This document shows, in pieces, positions 16,714 through 25,345 of a DNA stretch of 64,000 nt. The notes beneath the pieces are model-generated. The model saw nothing but the letters and a program-made list of their open reading frames with translations. It was not told where the DNA came from and did no database searches. The translations under genes and the position numbers were made by a program. Origin of the DNA: Tenacibaculum agarivorans (GTDB taxonomy: Bacteria; Bacteroidota; Bacteroidia; Flavobacteriales; Flavobacteriaceae); the NCBI RefSeq assembly GCF_001936575.1, contig NZ_MSMP01000019.1, forward strand, positions 33,113 through 97,112, in the 5' to 3' direction. Every line of letters begins with the position of its first letter. The stretch's first letter is position 1.

Positions 16714-16782
16714 CACAGGTTCGAATCCTGTCGCGATCACAATAAGCCTTACTAGTTTTAGTAAGGCTTTTTTGTTTTTTAT
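16714..16782. repeat. Right att direct repeat with tRNA-Arg 3' end
   Basis: The right-hand copy of the 65-bp repeat. It contains only the T-arm and acceptor 3' strand of tRNA-Arg(TCT); the anticodon arm seen at 4196-4212 is absent. It marks the junction back to chromosomal DNA. Confidence 0.85.
16744..16773 (+). terminator. tRNA-Arg terminator (right copy)
   Basis: A perfect 11-bp hairpin AAGCCTTACTA-GTTT-TAGTAAGGCTT followed by T-rich sequence. This is probably the original chromosomal terminator of the tRNA gene. Confidence 0.8.
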
Positions 16783-16807
16783 GTCTCGTCCTGAAATAAG
16801 TAAACTT

Positions 16808-17722
16808 TTAAGGATTAAATGGAGAATTATCTAAAAGTTCCCAATTGATATTGTGATATTGATCAGTTTGTATCCATTTTTCTGGTGTAAATAACCAATA
16901 CCTTCCAGTTTCCATAGTTTTTGCATTATCTAGATCTGAAAATTGATCAAATAAAAAGGAAGTACTTCCTGTAAGTTGTAAAATACTGCCCTTATCAAAA
17001 TCAAAAAAGAGCAGACCTGCTTTAGGGTTTTCTACAAAGTTGCCCAGTGTATTATACATATTATTCCCAACATAATCAGGGATTTTTAAATCACCATTCT
17101 CTAATATTTCAATGAATCCTGGATTACCGCCTCTATGATTTACATCTAAAAAACCTGAACTAGATTGACTACCCACAAAAAAAGTATCAGATTGTGTAAT
17201 CCATCTTTTTTGCTTTTCATCTAAAGAGTTTCCTTTACTGATAGTTGGTTGTGTATTATCTTGGTTATTAAAATTGGATATCCTTCTTTGGATATATTTA
17301 GGACAGTTAGGGTAAGCTTCTTCTATAGTAAGTTCAAGATGAGAATTATTTAACAGTACCCGACCATTGATTCGATATCTTCTGCGTGTACTTAAATCAA
17401 TAACAATCATACCTACTTGATGGCTCTCAATGATGTTGTTAAAAAATAGATCAGTTTTAGGGCTATATATTTTATCTAAATCAAAATGAATTTTTCCTTC
17501 TTCAGTAGCACTAATCCATCCATCTTCTCCAATGAGTATAGAGCACCAATTATCATCATTGGAATCTGTACTACTCAAGATAGCAAAAGGCTGATTTTCT
17601 ATAAAGGGAATCGCTCCAGGTATAATTTTATTACTAATTATTCTACCAACTCTTTTAGCCATAGTTGTTTCGCCAAATCTTTGTTGTAGTTCTAGTTCTC
17701 CTTTGTGATATTTAGCATTCAT
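16808..17722 (-). CDS. Pyridoxamine 5'-phosphate oxidase-like flavoprotein
   Basis: A 304-residue protein with two split-barrel halves. The N-terminal part is about 40-160 (QPFAILSSTDSNDDNWCSILIG). The C-terminal part is about 180-300 (TFFVGSQSSSGFLDVNHRGGNPGFIEI and GNFVENPKAGLLFFDFDKGSILQLTGS, the usual FMN-binding phrases of PNPOx-like proteins). It should bind a flavin and act as a small-molecule oxidoreductase; it is not the vitamin B6 enzyme itself. It follows the DsrE-like gene on the same strand, after a hairpin, and probably belongs to the TetR-controlled group. Confidence 0.85.
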   Translation of the reverse strand: MNAKYHKGELELQQRFGETTMAKRVGRIISNKIIPGAIPFIENQPFAILSSTDSNDDNWCSILIGEDGWISATEEGKIHFDLDKIYSPKTDLFFNNIIESHQVGMIVIDLSTRRRYRINGRVLLNNSHLELTIEEAYPNCPKYIQRRISNFNNQDNTQPTISKGNSLDEKQKRWITQSDTFFVGSQSSSGFLDVNHRGGNPGFIEILENGDLKIPDYVGNNMYNTLGNFVENPKAGLLFFDFDKGSILQLTGSTSFLFDQFSDLDNAKTMETGRYWLFTPEKWIQTDQYHNINWELLDNSPFNP

Positions 17723-17751
17723 AAGTATCTAAATTTTTAGTTTAAATAATT

Positions 17752-17789
17752 AAGGCTATTGTTTTTATTTAAAATAAAACAATAGCCTT
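17752..17789. terminator. 14-bp hairpin between the DsrE-like and PNPOx-like genes
   Basis: Arms AAGGCTATTGTTTT (17752-17765) and AAAACAATAGCCTT (17776-17789). The T-run lies on the + strand side, although both neighbouring genes run on the - strand. It may act as a partial terminator or an mRNA stabiliser between them. Confidence 0.55.
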
Positions 17790-17803
17790 TTTTAGATTTT
17801 GGA

Positions 17804-18169
17804 TTAGAATAGAAGTACATTAAAGCCATCTTTTTCTAATTGCACAAAGCTTGATAGGCCAGGTGTATTAGGTATTGGGTTGTTCGTGATTAAATCTAAT
17901 CCAGATGGATTTGCTCCCCAAACCTTTGAGCAGGCCGATGATACACCTTCAATATTTTCTTCTAGGGTTTTATATAATTTGTTGGCTATGTGAGCTTCTT
18001 TTTGAAGTAATTCCGGCCATCTAGTACCTGTACCTTGAAAAATGATTTTAACTTCTACTCCAGCTTCTTTGTAGTCGTAAGCTGCGGCAAGTCCGTTTAA
18101 TAGTCTAGCTGTAGACTCGTCTGTTTCACCTTTAGGGTCTGATAAAATAACTATTGCTGTTTTACTCAT
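17804..18169 (-). CDS. DsrE/DsrF-like family protein
   Basis: A 121-residue protein of the DsrE/YchN fold: MSKTAIVILSDPKGETDESTARLLNGLAAAYDYKEAGVEVKIIFQGTG, then a conserved central region and a final strand with Cys46-like positions (SSACSKVWGA). Such proteins are small cytosolic oligomers linked to sulfur relay or redox handling, but the reaction is unknown for most. A perfect 28-bp dyad with the TetR half-sites lies about 39 bp upstream of the start. The gene is therefore the likely main target of the adjacent TetR regulator. Confidence 0.8.
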   Translation of the reverse strand: MSKTAIVILSDPKGETDESTARLLNGLAAAYDYKEAGVEVKIIFQGTGTRWPELLQKEAHIANKLYKTLEENIEGVSSACSKVWGANPSGLDLITNNPIPNTPGLSSFVQLEKDGFNVLLF

Positions 18170-18207
18170 TTTTAATGTGTTTATCGTTCATATTTTATAG
18201 TTAGTTT

Positions 18208-18235
18208 CAATATTGTAACAATCATTACAATATTG
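18208..18235. promoter_or_regulatory. TetR operator before the DsrE-like gene
   Basis: A perfect dyad CAATATTGTAA-N6-TTACAATATTG with core TGTAA-CAATCA-TTACA. It lies 39 bp upstream of the DsrE-like start and directly after the TetR gene. The core is the same as in the copy at 18864-18879, in opposite orientation. Confidence 0.7.
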
Positions 18236-18245
18236 AAGAAAAAAA

Positions 18246-18830
18246 TTAATCTAATAAGCTAAGATTTAAGTTTAATAGTTCAATAATTTCATCGTTGTTT
18301 GGGTTAATTCTTTGGGTAATGTTAATACCATTCCATAAGTTTATAAGATGTAAAGCTATAAGTTCAGGAGACTTTTCTTTCGCCAAGATTCCTTTTTCTT
18401 TAGCTAGGTATAATGCTTTTTTAAAACCTTCCTGAAGTTTATTGAGTTGATTTGCTGCAATGCATCGAGTTTCTTCATCTATATTGCTGAGTTCAACAAT
18501 AGCATTTCCAAGATAACACCCATTATCTTTTTCACCCGAGGAATACGTAGGAAGCCTATAGAAAAAGTCTTTTATAAATTGTATAGGATTTTCGGTTTCC
18601 TCTAGTTTTTGATAGAATAATGTAATAGATTCATTTAAAAACTTCTTTAACGATTTCTGATATAGTTCTTTTTTACCTCCTGAAAATGTTCGATAAAAAC
18701 TACCTTGCCCAATTTCCATGGCTTGCATTAAATCTTGTGCTGAAGCTGCTGTATATCCTTTTTTCCAGAACACATTTGTTGCTTTAGATATTAATTCGTC
18801 TTCTTGAAAATGTTTAGGTCTACCAGCCAT
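18246..18830 (-). CDS. TetR/AcrR-family repressor
   Basis: A 194-residue regulator. The N-terminal HTH (residues about 8-55) reads LISKATNVFWKKGYTAASAQDLMQAMEIGQGSFYRTF, with an AcrR-type recognition helix. The C-terminal helical domain resembles TetR_C of the group that includes YP-type regulators of redox enzymes. It lies between two copies of TGTAA-N6-TTACA: one 34 bp upstream of itself and one before the DsrE-like gene. Autorepression and control of the DsrE and PNPOx-like genes is the simple reading. The inducer is unknown. Confidence 0.88.
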   Translation of the reverse strand: MAGRPKHFQEDELISKATNVFWKKGYTAASAQDLMQAMEIGQGSFYRTFSGGKKELYQKSLKKFLNESITLFYQKLEETENPIQFIKDFFYRLPTYSSGEKDNGCYLGNAIVELSNIDEETRCIAANQLNKLQEGFKKALYLAKEKGILAKEKSPELIALHLINLWNGINITQRINPNNDEIIELLNLNLSLLD

Positions 18831-18863
18831 TATAACTTTTAATTTAATACAAATATATTAATT

Positions 18864-18879
18864 TGTAATGATTGTTACA
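18864..18879. promoter_or_regulatory. TetR operator before the TetR gene
   Basis: TGTAA-TGATTG-TTACA, 34 bp upstream of the TetR start. The N6 spacer is the reverse complement of that in the other copy, so the full 16-bp site is conserved. A further ATAATGATTG follows within 10 bp and may be a degenerate half-site. Confidence 0.65.
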
Positions 18880-19092
18880 GAATTATAATGATTGTTTTTA
18901 ATTTTATTTCACTTAGAATGTGCATTGAAGAAGTCTAGCTGTGTTTGTAGGCTTTTTATGTAAAGTTTAACCGTAAAGAAGAAATAAACTGAAGTATATG
19001 TTTTTTAACTTATAATTCAGTTTATTCTCATAAATAATTTTTCGGATTAGAAACATTAAACCAAACTGTCAGTGCTCTAGAAAAGTAAATTC

Positions 19093-20274
19093 TTATTTAA
19101 CAAAAGCAGGTATGATTATTTTAGAAATGTAAGGCATTATTTTATCGTCTCTATCATGACCAGAGATTACAATAACTAACTGAAGTTCTTGAATCACTAT
19201 CACACGTTGTCCACCACCTCCCCAAGCAAACGTAGTATCATAACTTTTAGAACCTACAGTTATTAGTGTTTGATACCAAAAATATCCATAGCGATATGCT
19301 TCTGGCATCCAATCTTGAGTAGGCTTAACAATACCTTTAGTAGCAATACTAATGTATTCTTGAGAGATAAGCTGTTCGCCTTTCCATTTTCCTTTATTTT
19401 GAACCAAACTTCCTAATTTGAGCATATCACGTGCCATTAAACTTACACGCCATCCTGCTTGTGGTAATCCACTAACATGAGTTGACCATTTATAATTTGT
19501 AATGTCTAACTTATTAAGTAATTCTTTTTTGATAAAATCTTTAGCAGTTCCAGGTACCACAGCGTCAATTACAGTCATCACTAGCATTGGATTGAAATTA
19601 CCATACAGATAGGTTTGAGATTCAGAAGTAATAGGAGTACTATGTTCTAGAAGAGTTTGGACTAAACCTTGACCTTTTAATCGAGTAGAATCTTTTTCAA
19701 TTTCTTTCCATTTGTTAGAGTCTATAGTTAGTCCTCCATGCATTGTCAATGCTTTATGAAGCGTTATTTTTTCAGCTCCTTCAGTTAATTTTTTTGGATC
19801 TACATCTTTTAAAAAATTTATTATGGGTTTGTTAAGATCTTCTATAGTTAAATAACCTAATTGAATCACTCTTCCAAGTATTAAACTTGTATAAGCTTTA
19901 ACAGCTGATGCTTGTCCGTGTGATAGATTAATGCGCCCCTTTTTATAATAGGATTCAAAAACTAATTTGTTTTTATGTGAAATTAATAAAGCATCATAAT
20001 TACCGTGTTTATCAAGAAAAATATCTTTAGATAACTTTAAAATTGAGTCCATATGGTTACTTTCTACCTTTAATTTTCCAACTTTTACACCATCTTTTCT
20101 ATCTGTTGGAGAAACGCTGATATACGGTTTTTTGAGATGAGGAAGATCCCAAAATGACATTGTAGTTTCAGCAATAGTAGCTTCAGGTAGTTTAGTACTG
20201 TTTTGTTGTGCAAAACTTTTATGAATTAGTACTAATAGGATTAATAGAAATAATATTTCAGTTTTGTTTTTCAT
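19093..20274 (-). CDS. Secreted beta-lactamase-fold serine hydrolase
   Basis: A 393-residue protein with a signal peptide (first 22 residues, cut after SFA). The class C beta-lactamase/AmpH fold is seen as the catalytic S-x-x-K in HGQASAVKAYTS, a Tyr region YLYGNFNPML (Y-x-N) and the late HGG-like triad position FAWGGGGQR. Proteins of this type are periplasmic or outer-membrane esterases or peptidases; most do not give drug resistance. It is monocistronic and divergent from the LytS-like kinase gene. Substrate unknown. Confidence 0.85.
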   Translation of the reverse strand: MKNKTEILFLLILLVLIHKSFAQQNSTKLPEATIAETTMSFWDLPHLKKPYISVSPTDRKDGVKVGKLKVESNHMDSILKLSKDIFLDKHGNYDALLISHKNKLVFESYYKKGRINLSHGQASAVKAYTSLILGRVIQLGYLTIEDLNKPIINFLKDVDPKKLTEGAEKITLHKALTMHGGLTIDSNKWKEIEKDSTRLKGQGLVQTLLEHSTPITSESQTYLYGNFNPMLVMTVIDAVVPGTAKDFIKKELLNKLDITNYKWSTHVSGLPQAGWRVSLMARDMLKLGSLVQNKGKWKGEQLISQEYISIATKGIVKPTQDWMPEAYRYGYFWYQTLITVGSKSYDTTFAWGGGGQRVIVIQELQLVIVISGHDRDDKIMPYISKIIIPAFVK

Positions 20275-20467
20275 CTTTTTATATAAAATGTTTATGTATT
20301 ACTGTTTTATAAAAGTATATGATAGTCTGTGTCTATTTTTTTAAACAGGATAAACACAATAATTAAATGATGAAATCACTTAATCATTGATATCTGCATT
20401 TGGTAAGAAATTATCGGAGTTTGTGTATAATCGTATTACTTTTACATGACTTAAAATAAAAGGGTTT

Positions 20468-21454
20468 ATGGGAAAATCTTTAAGAAATACAATACTAACC
20501 AACTTAGGAGCTTTCTTGTTAGTATTGGTACTTGAGATATTGAGTATATGGATTGTCAAAGACAAAATAGGTCCTGATTATTCCTTTTTCTTCCATAGCT
20601 TAAATTATACAATATACATTATGAGTATTATTTGGGTCAATCATTTTCTTTTAATTCCATTTTTATTAGATAAAAGCTATTATTTTTTATATGCTGTATC
20701 TCTTATTGGAATTATTTTTTTAGGCTCATATATAAAAGCTCGTGGAGGAGATTGGGGACATATTTCTAAACTATTCTTCTTTTATCTTTATACCACAGGG
20801 ACAGGTATGGCAGCTTTCTTTTTAAGAAGAAATATGCGTATACAGAGAAAGAATAATGAGAAAGAAAAATTACAAAGAGAATTAGAACTTAATTACTTAA
20901 AAGAACAGGTAAATCCACATTTTTTATTCAATTCACTAAATAGTATTTATGCGCTTTCTAGACAACAATCAGAAGAAACTCCCGATGTAGTAATGCAGTT
21001 ATCAGAATTGATGAGATACCAATTAGAGAGTGCTAAAAATAACAGCGTATTATTGAGAAAAGAGTTGGAGTTTATTGAAAATTACGTGTTACTTGAAGAA
21101 AAAAGACTCAGTAAACGTTGTGCAATTGAGTTTTTAATTGAAGGCGATACATCGGATTTCATTATAGCACCAATGTTATTGATTCCGTTTGTAGAAAATG
21201 CAATTAAACATGGTGCTCAAGCTACAAATGAGTCAAGTACAATTGACATAGGAGCTACAGTAAAAGATAATAAACTTTATTTTAATATTGTAAATTCAAA
21301 ACCTTCTGTAGTTTTTGAATCAAAAAGAAAAGGAATAGGACTTGAAAATGTAAAAAGACGTTTACAACTATTATATCCAGGCATGTATGTATTAGAAATT
21401 AAAGATAAGGAAAAGGTATATAGTGTAAATTTAACTATTGATTTAATAAAGTAA
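20468..21454 (+). CDS. LytS/YehU-type sensor histidine kinase
   Basis: A 328-residue kinase. Four hydrophobic segments lie in residues about 10-125, followed by a coiled linker. The His_kinase domain has the phosphoacceptor motif EQVNPHFLFNSLNSIYAL and an ATPase domain (PMLLIPFVENAIKHG, then RKGIGLENVKRRL). It is a membrane sensor that phosphorylates the LytTR regulator encoded 16 bp downstream. The N-terminus has no known ligand-binding domain. The signal and targets are unknown; the small lipoprotein gene that follows the pair is a possible target. Confidence 0.92.
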   Translation: MGKSLRNTILTNLGAFLLVLVLEILSIWIVKDKIGPDYSFFFHSLNYTIYIMSIIWVNHFLLIPFLLDKSYYFLYAVSLIGIIFLGSYIKARGGDWGHISKLFFFYLYTTGTGMAAFFLRRNMRIQRKNNEKEKLQRELELNYLKEQVNPHFLFNSLNSIYALSRQQSEETPDVVMQLSELMRYQLESAKNNSVLLRKELEFIENYVLLEEKRLSKRCAIEFLIEGDTSDFIIAPMLLIPFVENAIKHGAQATNESSTIDIGATVKDNKLYFNIVNSKPSVVFESKRKGIGLENVKRRLQLLYPGMYVLEIKDKEKVYSVNLTIDLIK

Positions 21455-21470
21455 AGATTAATAATTGACG

Positions 21471-22154
21471 ATGATTAAAATAGGCATTGTAGATGATGAA
21501 CTATTGGCACGTAAAGTACTTGAAGAATATTGTTCCAAAATAAATAATTTTAAAATTATACTAAATACCAGCAACCCATTAGAGTTTATCAATTTCGTTC
21601 AGGAACATGATGTTGATCTTGTTTTTCTCGATATTGAAATGCCAGAACTTAATGGATTGGAAATTTTACGATCTATGATAAATGCTCCAAAAGTTATTTT
21701 AACCACTGCATATTCTGAGTATGCCTTAGAAAGTTATGATTACGGGGTAGTTGATTATCTATTAAAACCAATAAAACTAGAGCGGTTTTTAAAAGCAATC
21801 AACAAAATTTCAGCTTCAAAAATAGTGGCACCTAAAAAAGACAGCAAAAAGGAAGAGCTTCAAATAAAATATGATGGTTTGCTAACTAATATTCCATTAA
21901 AATCAATTTTATATATTCAAAGTTTTGGGAATTATTTAAAAATATTTACAGATTCAAGAATGTACCTAATTTCAGAGACATTAATTAATATAACCAAAAG
22001 ATTACCTGAAAACTTTCAACGTACACATAAATCTTATATAGCCAATTTAGACAGAGTAACAAAAGCAACCCGAGTACATTTAGTAATTGAAGACAAAAAA
22101 GTACCCGTAAGCGCAATGTATAAAGTTGTTGTTTTTGAAAAAGTGAATATATAG
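21471..22154 (+). CDS. LytTR-family response regulator
   Basis: A 227-residue regulator if started at ATG 21471 (MIKIGIVDDE); a TTG two codons earlier is possible. The receiver domain (1-115) has acidic pair DD at 8-9, phosphoacceptor Asp in LVFLDIEMPELNG (about 54) and Lys in LLKPIKLERF. The LytTR DNA-binding domain (about 130-227) includes ILYIQSFGNYLKI and TLINITKRLPENFQRTHKSYIANLD. It is the partner of the LytS-like kinase. Confidence 0.93.
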   Translation: MIKIGIVDDELLARKVLEEYCSKINNFKIILNTSNPLEFINFVQEHDVDLVFLDIEMPELNGLEILRSMINAPKVILTTAYSEYALESYDYGVVDYLLKPIKLERFLKAINKISASKIVAPKKDSKKEELQIKYDGLLTNIPLKSILYIQSFGNYLKIFTDSRMYLISETLINITKRLPENFQRTHKSYIANLDRVTKATRVHLVIEDKKVPVSAMYKVVVFEKVNI

Positions 22155-22301
22155 AGAAAACTATTTTAATCATTACAGGTTAATTTTATAAAGAAATACG
22201 TCTCAATTTTAGGAACTGAGCCTTTTTATGTACTTGTAATACTACCCTAAGTTATTATAGCTTATAATTTTGTTAGAATAAACCTTATAAATTATAATAG
22301 A

Positions 22302-22769
22302 ATGAAAAATGTAATGTACTTGCTATTGATTACTGTATTTCTTTGTTGTAGCAACAATAATGATTCTGATACTGTAGAAGATCCTGGAAACGGAAATGAA
22401 ACATTTCTTTTAGAAGAAGGAAACTATAAAGGATTATGGAATTCAACGGCAACTAATGGATCAGTATATACCGATTTAAAAATTACTGCTACAATTAAAA
22501 AAGTTTCAAAGACAGAATATAGTGGCTCGCTATTTATTTCAGAAAACTATACAAGTTGTTGTAATACTTCAGGAAATAATGGAGATGGTCCTATAACAAT
22601 AAAAATAGAAAATGGAAAAGTAACATTTAAATGGGTAGATCAAATACCAAATTGTACAGGTGAATTTGTAGCTACAGGTAACCATACTCAAAATAATCGA
22701 TTAAAGCTTAAATTAACAGGAAATGATTGTGAAGGTGATCATTCAGGTGAAATAGAATTTTTTAAATAA
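22302..22769 (+). CDS. Small lipoprotein, unknown function
   Basis: A 155-residue protein with a lipoprotein signal (MKNVMYLLLITVFLCCSNNN). The mature part has an acidic Asn/Asp linker and then a beta-rich domain with cysteines (YTSCCNTSG, IPNCTGEF, NDCEGDHSG). I recognise no family. It is similar in plan to small Bacteroidetes envelope lipoproteins of 120-160 residues. It lies 147 bp after the LytTR gene and has its own promoter space. Confidence 0.7.
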   Translation: MKNVMYLLLITVFLCCSNNNDSDTVEDPGNGNETFLLEEGNYKGLWNSTATNGSVYTDLKITATIKKVSKTEYSGSLFISENYTSCCNTSGNNGDGPITIKIENGKVTFKWVDQIPNCTGEFVATGNHTQNNRLKLKLTGNDCEGDHSGEIEFFK

Positions 22770-22934
22770 CCCCAATTGAAATGATGTAGCTATTGTTATT
22801 TAAGAGAAGTGAAAGTTAAAAAAGTATTAGAAATTTAATTTTTTGAAATAGTATATTTAGAATACTATTTTAATACAATCCGTATGTTTTTATTTTAATT
22901 TCAATATATGGATTGTGAGATATCTCAGAATTAA

Positions 22935-24083
22935 ATGGATGAAATAAGACTCATAGAATTAGCCTTTTTAGGAGCGACAATAATCATAGCTATTTTGTTT
23001 ATTATTGCGCTTCTTGTAATTAAAAAAGGTAAAAAAATAGCCAATCTATTTTTAGTAGCAATTGTATTGCTTAACACATTAGGGTGTTTTACTAATTTGT
23101 TTATGTTTAGTAGCTTGTATAAACATATCCCTCTATTTACCTTAGTAATTTACCCTTTTGTGTTTATCGCAGGTCCTGTATACTATTTTTACATACAATT
23201 ATTGTTATATAAAGATTTTAAGTTTAAAGTCAACCATGTGTTACATTTAATTCCTTTGGTATGGGGATTTCATCAAATAAAATGGTTTTTTCCTTTATCT
23301 TTTGATGAAAAAGTTAATGTATTAACAAATTTATGGTTTGGTGAATATACAATTGGTTTCACTGAATTTATAACGTTTTCTATCCCTAATTTTATTTTAA
23401 TTGTTTATTTAATAGTTAGTTTACTTTTAATTTTAAAAACAGATCGAAACTTAAAGAATGATTTTTCAAGTACGGATATAGAGTATCTTTCATGGTTGAA
23501 AAAATTCACTTTTATTTATTTGACATTAATATTGATTGATGTTGGACGTCTAGGGGCAGTTACCGTATTGGGATGGAGCCCAGGGGAAGGAGAAATCATA
23601 ACCAATTTATTATTATCAATTCTAACTCAATATTATATTTTTCAGACGATAGTAAATCCAGACCAAGTGTTCTATCAATTATCTATAAAAAAAACGAGCA
23701 AAGTTAGCGGAATAGATGATAAACAAACATATAGTATTGACCATGATTTTTTAAATAAGCTTTCTCTTTTTATGGAAGAAAATAAACCGTATTTAAATCC
23801 TGAATTAAAATCTCATGAGTTGGCTATAATGTTAGGAGTCACACCAAATTATCTATCAAAAATTATCAACAAAGAGTTCAATATCAATTTTTACAATTTT
23901 GTGAATCAGTATAGGGTAGAAGAGTTTAAAAAAGAAATATTAAAAAAAGAAAATAAAAACTTAACACTATTAGCAGTAGCTCAAAGTGCTGGTTTTAATA
24001 GTAAAGCTTCTTTTAATAGAATATTCAAATCAATAACATTAATTACCCCCACTCAATATATAAAGCAGAAAATGAGCGCATAG
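22935..24083 (+). CDS. AraC-family regulator with membrane N-terminus
   Basis: A 382-residue protein. Residues about 8-240 contain seven or so hydrophobic helices, and residues about 280-380 form an AraC HTH pair: PELKSHELAIMLGVTPNYLSKIINKEFNINFYNFVNQYRVEEFKK and LLAVAQSAGFNSKASFNRIFKSITLITPTQY. This membrane-AraC layout is common in Flavobacteriia. It should sense a signal in the inner membrane and bind DNA directly. Target genes are unknown; the cobalamin operon starts 177 bp downstream but belonging to it is not shown. Confidence 0.88.
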   Translation: MDEIRLIELAFLGATIIIAILFIIALLVIKKGKKIANLFLVAIVLLNTLGCFTNLFMFSSLYKHIPLFTLVIYPFVFIAGPVYYFYIQLLLYKDFKFKVNHVLHLIPLVWGFHQIKWFFPLSFDEKVNVLTNLWFGEYTIGFTEFITFSIPNFILIVYLIVSLLLILKTDRNLKNDFSSTDIEYLSWLKKFTFIYLTLILIDVGRLGAVTVLGWSPGEGEIITNLLLSILTQYYIFQTIVNPDQVFYQLSIKKTSKVSGIDDKQTYSIDHDFLNKLSLFMEENKPYLNPELKSHELAIMLGVTPNYLSKIINKEFNINFYNFVNQYRVEEFKKEILKKENKNLTLLAVAQSAGFNSKASFNRIFKSITLITPTQYIKQKMSA

Positions 24084-24171
24084 AAATAAGTGGTGTAAAA
24101 AATCATGTTATTTAAAATAGCCAATCTCAATTGATTGAATTTGTACTCTGTTTTAATCCTTAGAGGGCTTT

Positions 24172-24188
24172 GTTTCTTTTAAAGAAAC
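24172..24188. promoter_or_regulatory. Perfect inverted repeat in the cobalamin operon leader
   Basis: GTTTCTTT-T-AAAGAAAC, 8-bp arms, 72 bp before cobW. A smaller stem CAATC-N6-GATTG precedes it (24121-24137 region). I searched this leader (24084-24259) for a B12 box and found none, so the operon seems not to start with a cobalamin riboswitch. Confidence 0.4.
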
Positions 24189-24259
24189 ATCATTCAGCCA
24201 ATTATCGTTTTAAAAAAATATAAAACCCGTATTTTTGACTCAAATAAATCAGAGACATC

Positions 24260-25342
24260 ATGCTTACAAATAAAATACCAGTAACCATAATTACCGGGTT
24301 TCTAGGATCAGGTAAAACAACATTGATTCATCAAATAGCAAAAAATGCGAACGGTAGACGTTTGGCTATAATCGTAAATGAATTCGGTGAATTAGGAATG
24401 GATGGAGAAATTCTAAAAGGAAACGATTGTGGATGTGAAGAAGAGAATATTTTAGAATTAAGTAATGGTTGTCTTTGTTGTACTGTACAAGAAGAGTTTT
24501 TACCAACAATGCTTCAGTTAATGGAGCGTAAAGATCAAATTGATCATATTATTATAGAAACATCAGGGTTAGCTTTACCAAAGCCATTAGTTAGGGCATT
24601 TAATTGGCCAGATTTAAAACCACAAATTACGGTAGATGCAGTTGTTACTGTTGTGGATAGTGTAGGACAAGCTACTGGAGAAATTTGTGATAGAGCGAAA
24701 GTTCAAGAGCAACGTTTAGCAGATGATAGTTTAGATCATGAGTCTTCAATTGAAGAATTATTCGAAGATCAATTATCATGTGCAGACTTGGTTATTATGA
24801 CTAAGTCGGACTTAGTTGACGGTGAAAAATTCAATGAAGTCAGAGATATTATTCAAAAGAAAATTGGAAATCAAATAAAAATTATTTCAGGTGTAAAGGG
24901 AGATATTCCTGTTGATGTTTTATTAGGTTTAGATGCAAAGTCTGAAGATTTTATTGAAGAAAAACATTCACATCACGAAGCGCATCACCATCATCATCAC
25001 GACCACGATCATGACCATCACCACCATGATCACGATCATGATGATACAATTAATTCATTAGTATTATCGGTTAAAGTACCACATACACCAAAGCAATTAA
25101 TAAAAGCTTTAGAAGAGCTTGTTGCGGAATTTGAAATTTATAGAATTAAAGGTTTTATAGATGTACCAAACAAACCAATGCGTATGATTGTACAAGGTGT
25201 GGCAAGTAGATTTGAAAATTATTTCGATAGAAAATGGAAAGATGGAGAAACTAGAGGAACTCGTTTAGTAATTATTGGAGAACAATTAGTTGAAAGCGAT
25301 TTAGAGAAAGCAATCGAAAATAAATTAACTGTAATAGCTTAA
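24260..25342 (+). CDS. cobW: CobW-type G3E GTPase/metallochaperone
   Basis: A 360-residue GTPase. Walker A is GFLGSGKTT (13-21). The metal-binding C-x-C-C motif is GCLCC (71-74), Walker B is near IIIETSGLALP and the NKxD-like MTKSD follows. A long His/Asp-rich stretch (about 235-265) precedes the C-terminal domain. Proteins of this type deliver a metal, here probably cobalt, to a target enzyme; CobN chelatase is encoded last in the same operon. It is the first gene of a 17-kb run of cobalamin genes with gaps of a few bases or overlaps. Confidence 0.92.
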   Translation: MLTNKIPVTIITGFLGSGKTTLIHQIAKNANGRRLAIIVNEFGELGMDGEILKGNDCGCEEENILELSNGCLCCTVQEEFLPTMLQLMERKDQIDHIIIETSGLALPKPLVRAFNWPDLKPQITVDAVVTVVDSVGQATGEICDRAKVQEQRLADDSLDHESSIEELFEDQLSCADLVIMTKSDLVDGEKFNEVRDIIQKKIGNQIKIISGVKGDIPVDVLLGLDAKSEDFIEEKHSHHEAHHHHHHDHDHDHHHHDHDHDDTINSLVLSVKVPHTPKQLIKALEELVAEFEIYRIKGFIDVPNKPMRMIVQGVASRFENYFDRKWKDGETRGTRLVIIGEQLVESDLEKAIENKLTVIA

Positions 25343-25345
25343 TAA

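Larger units (their letters stand above)
4217..16782. mobile_element. 12.5-kb integrative element in tRNA-Arg(TCT) carrying defence genes
   Basis: It is bounded by the 65-bp tRNA-derived direct repeats. Inside, in order: integrase, HEPN protein, SF2 helicase, Sak4-like ATPase, DUF3871-like protein, ABC-3C trio (reverse strand), small conserved protein, RadC/JAB protein, XRE repressor, small membrane protein and lipoprotein. There is no relaxase, coupling protein, capsid, terminase or portal gene. It may therefore be a mobilisable island or a phage-satellite-like element that depends on a helper. The 16.8-kb flank returns to ordinary chromosomal genes. Confidence 0.8.

Noticed and set aside
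19093..20274. Antibiotic-resistance beta-lactamase
   Set aside because: Only the general serine hydrolase fold is shown; the KTG-type motif of true class C enzymes is not seen.
24084..24259. Cobalamin riboswitch before cobW
   Set aside because: No B12 box and no GCAACTG core on the + strand; only short A+T-rich hairpins.
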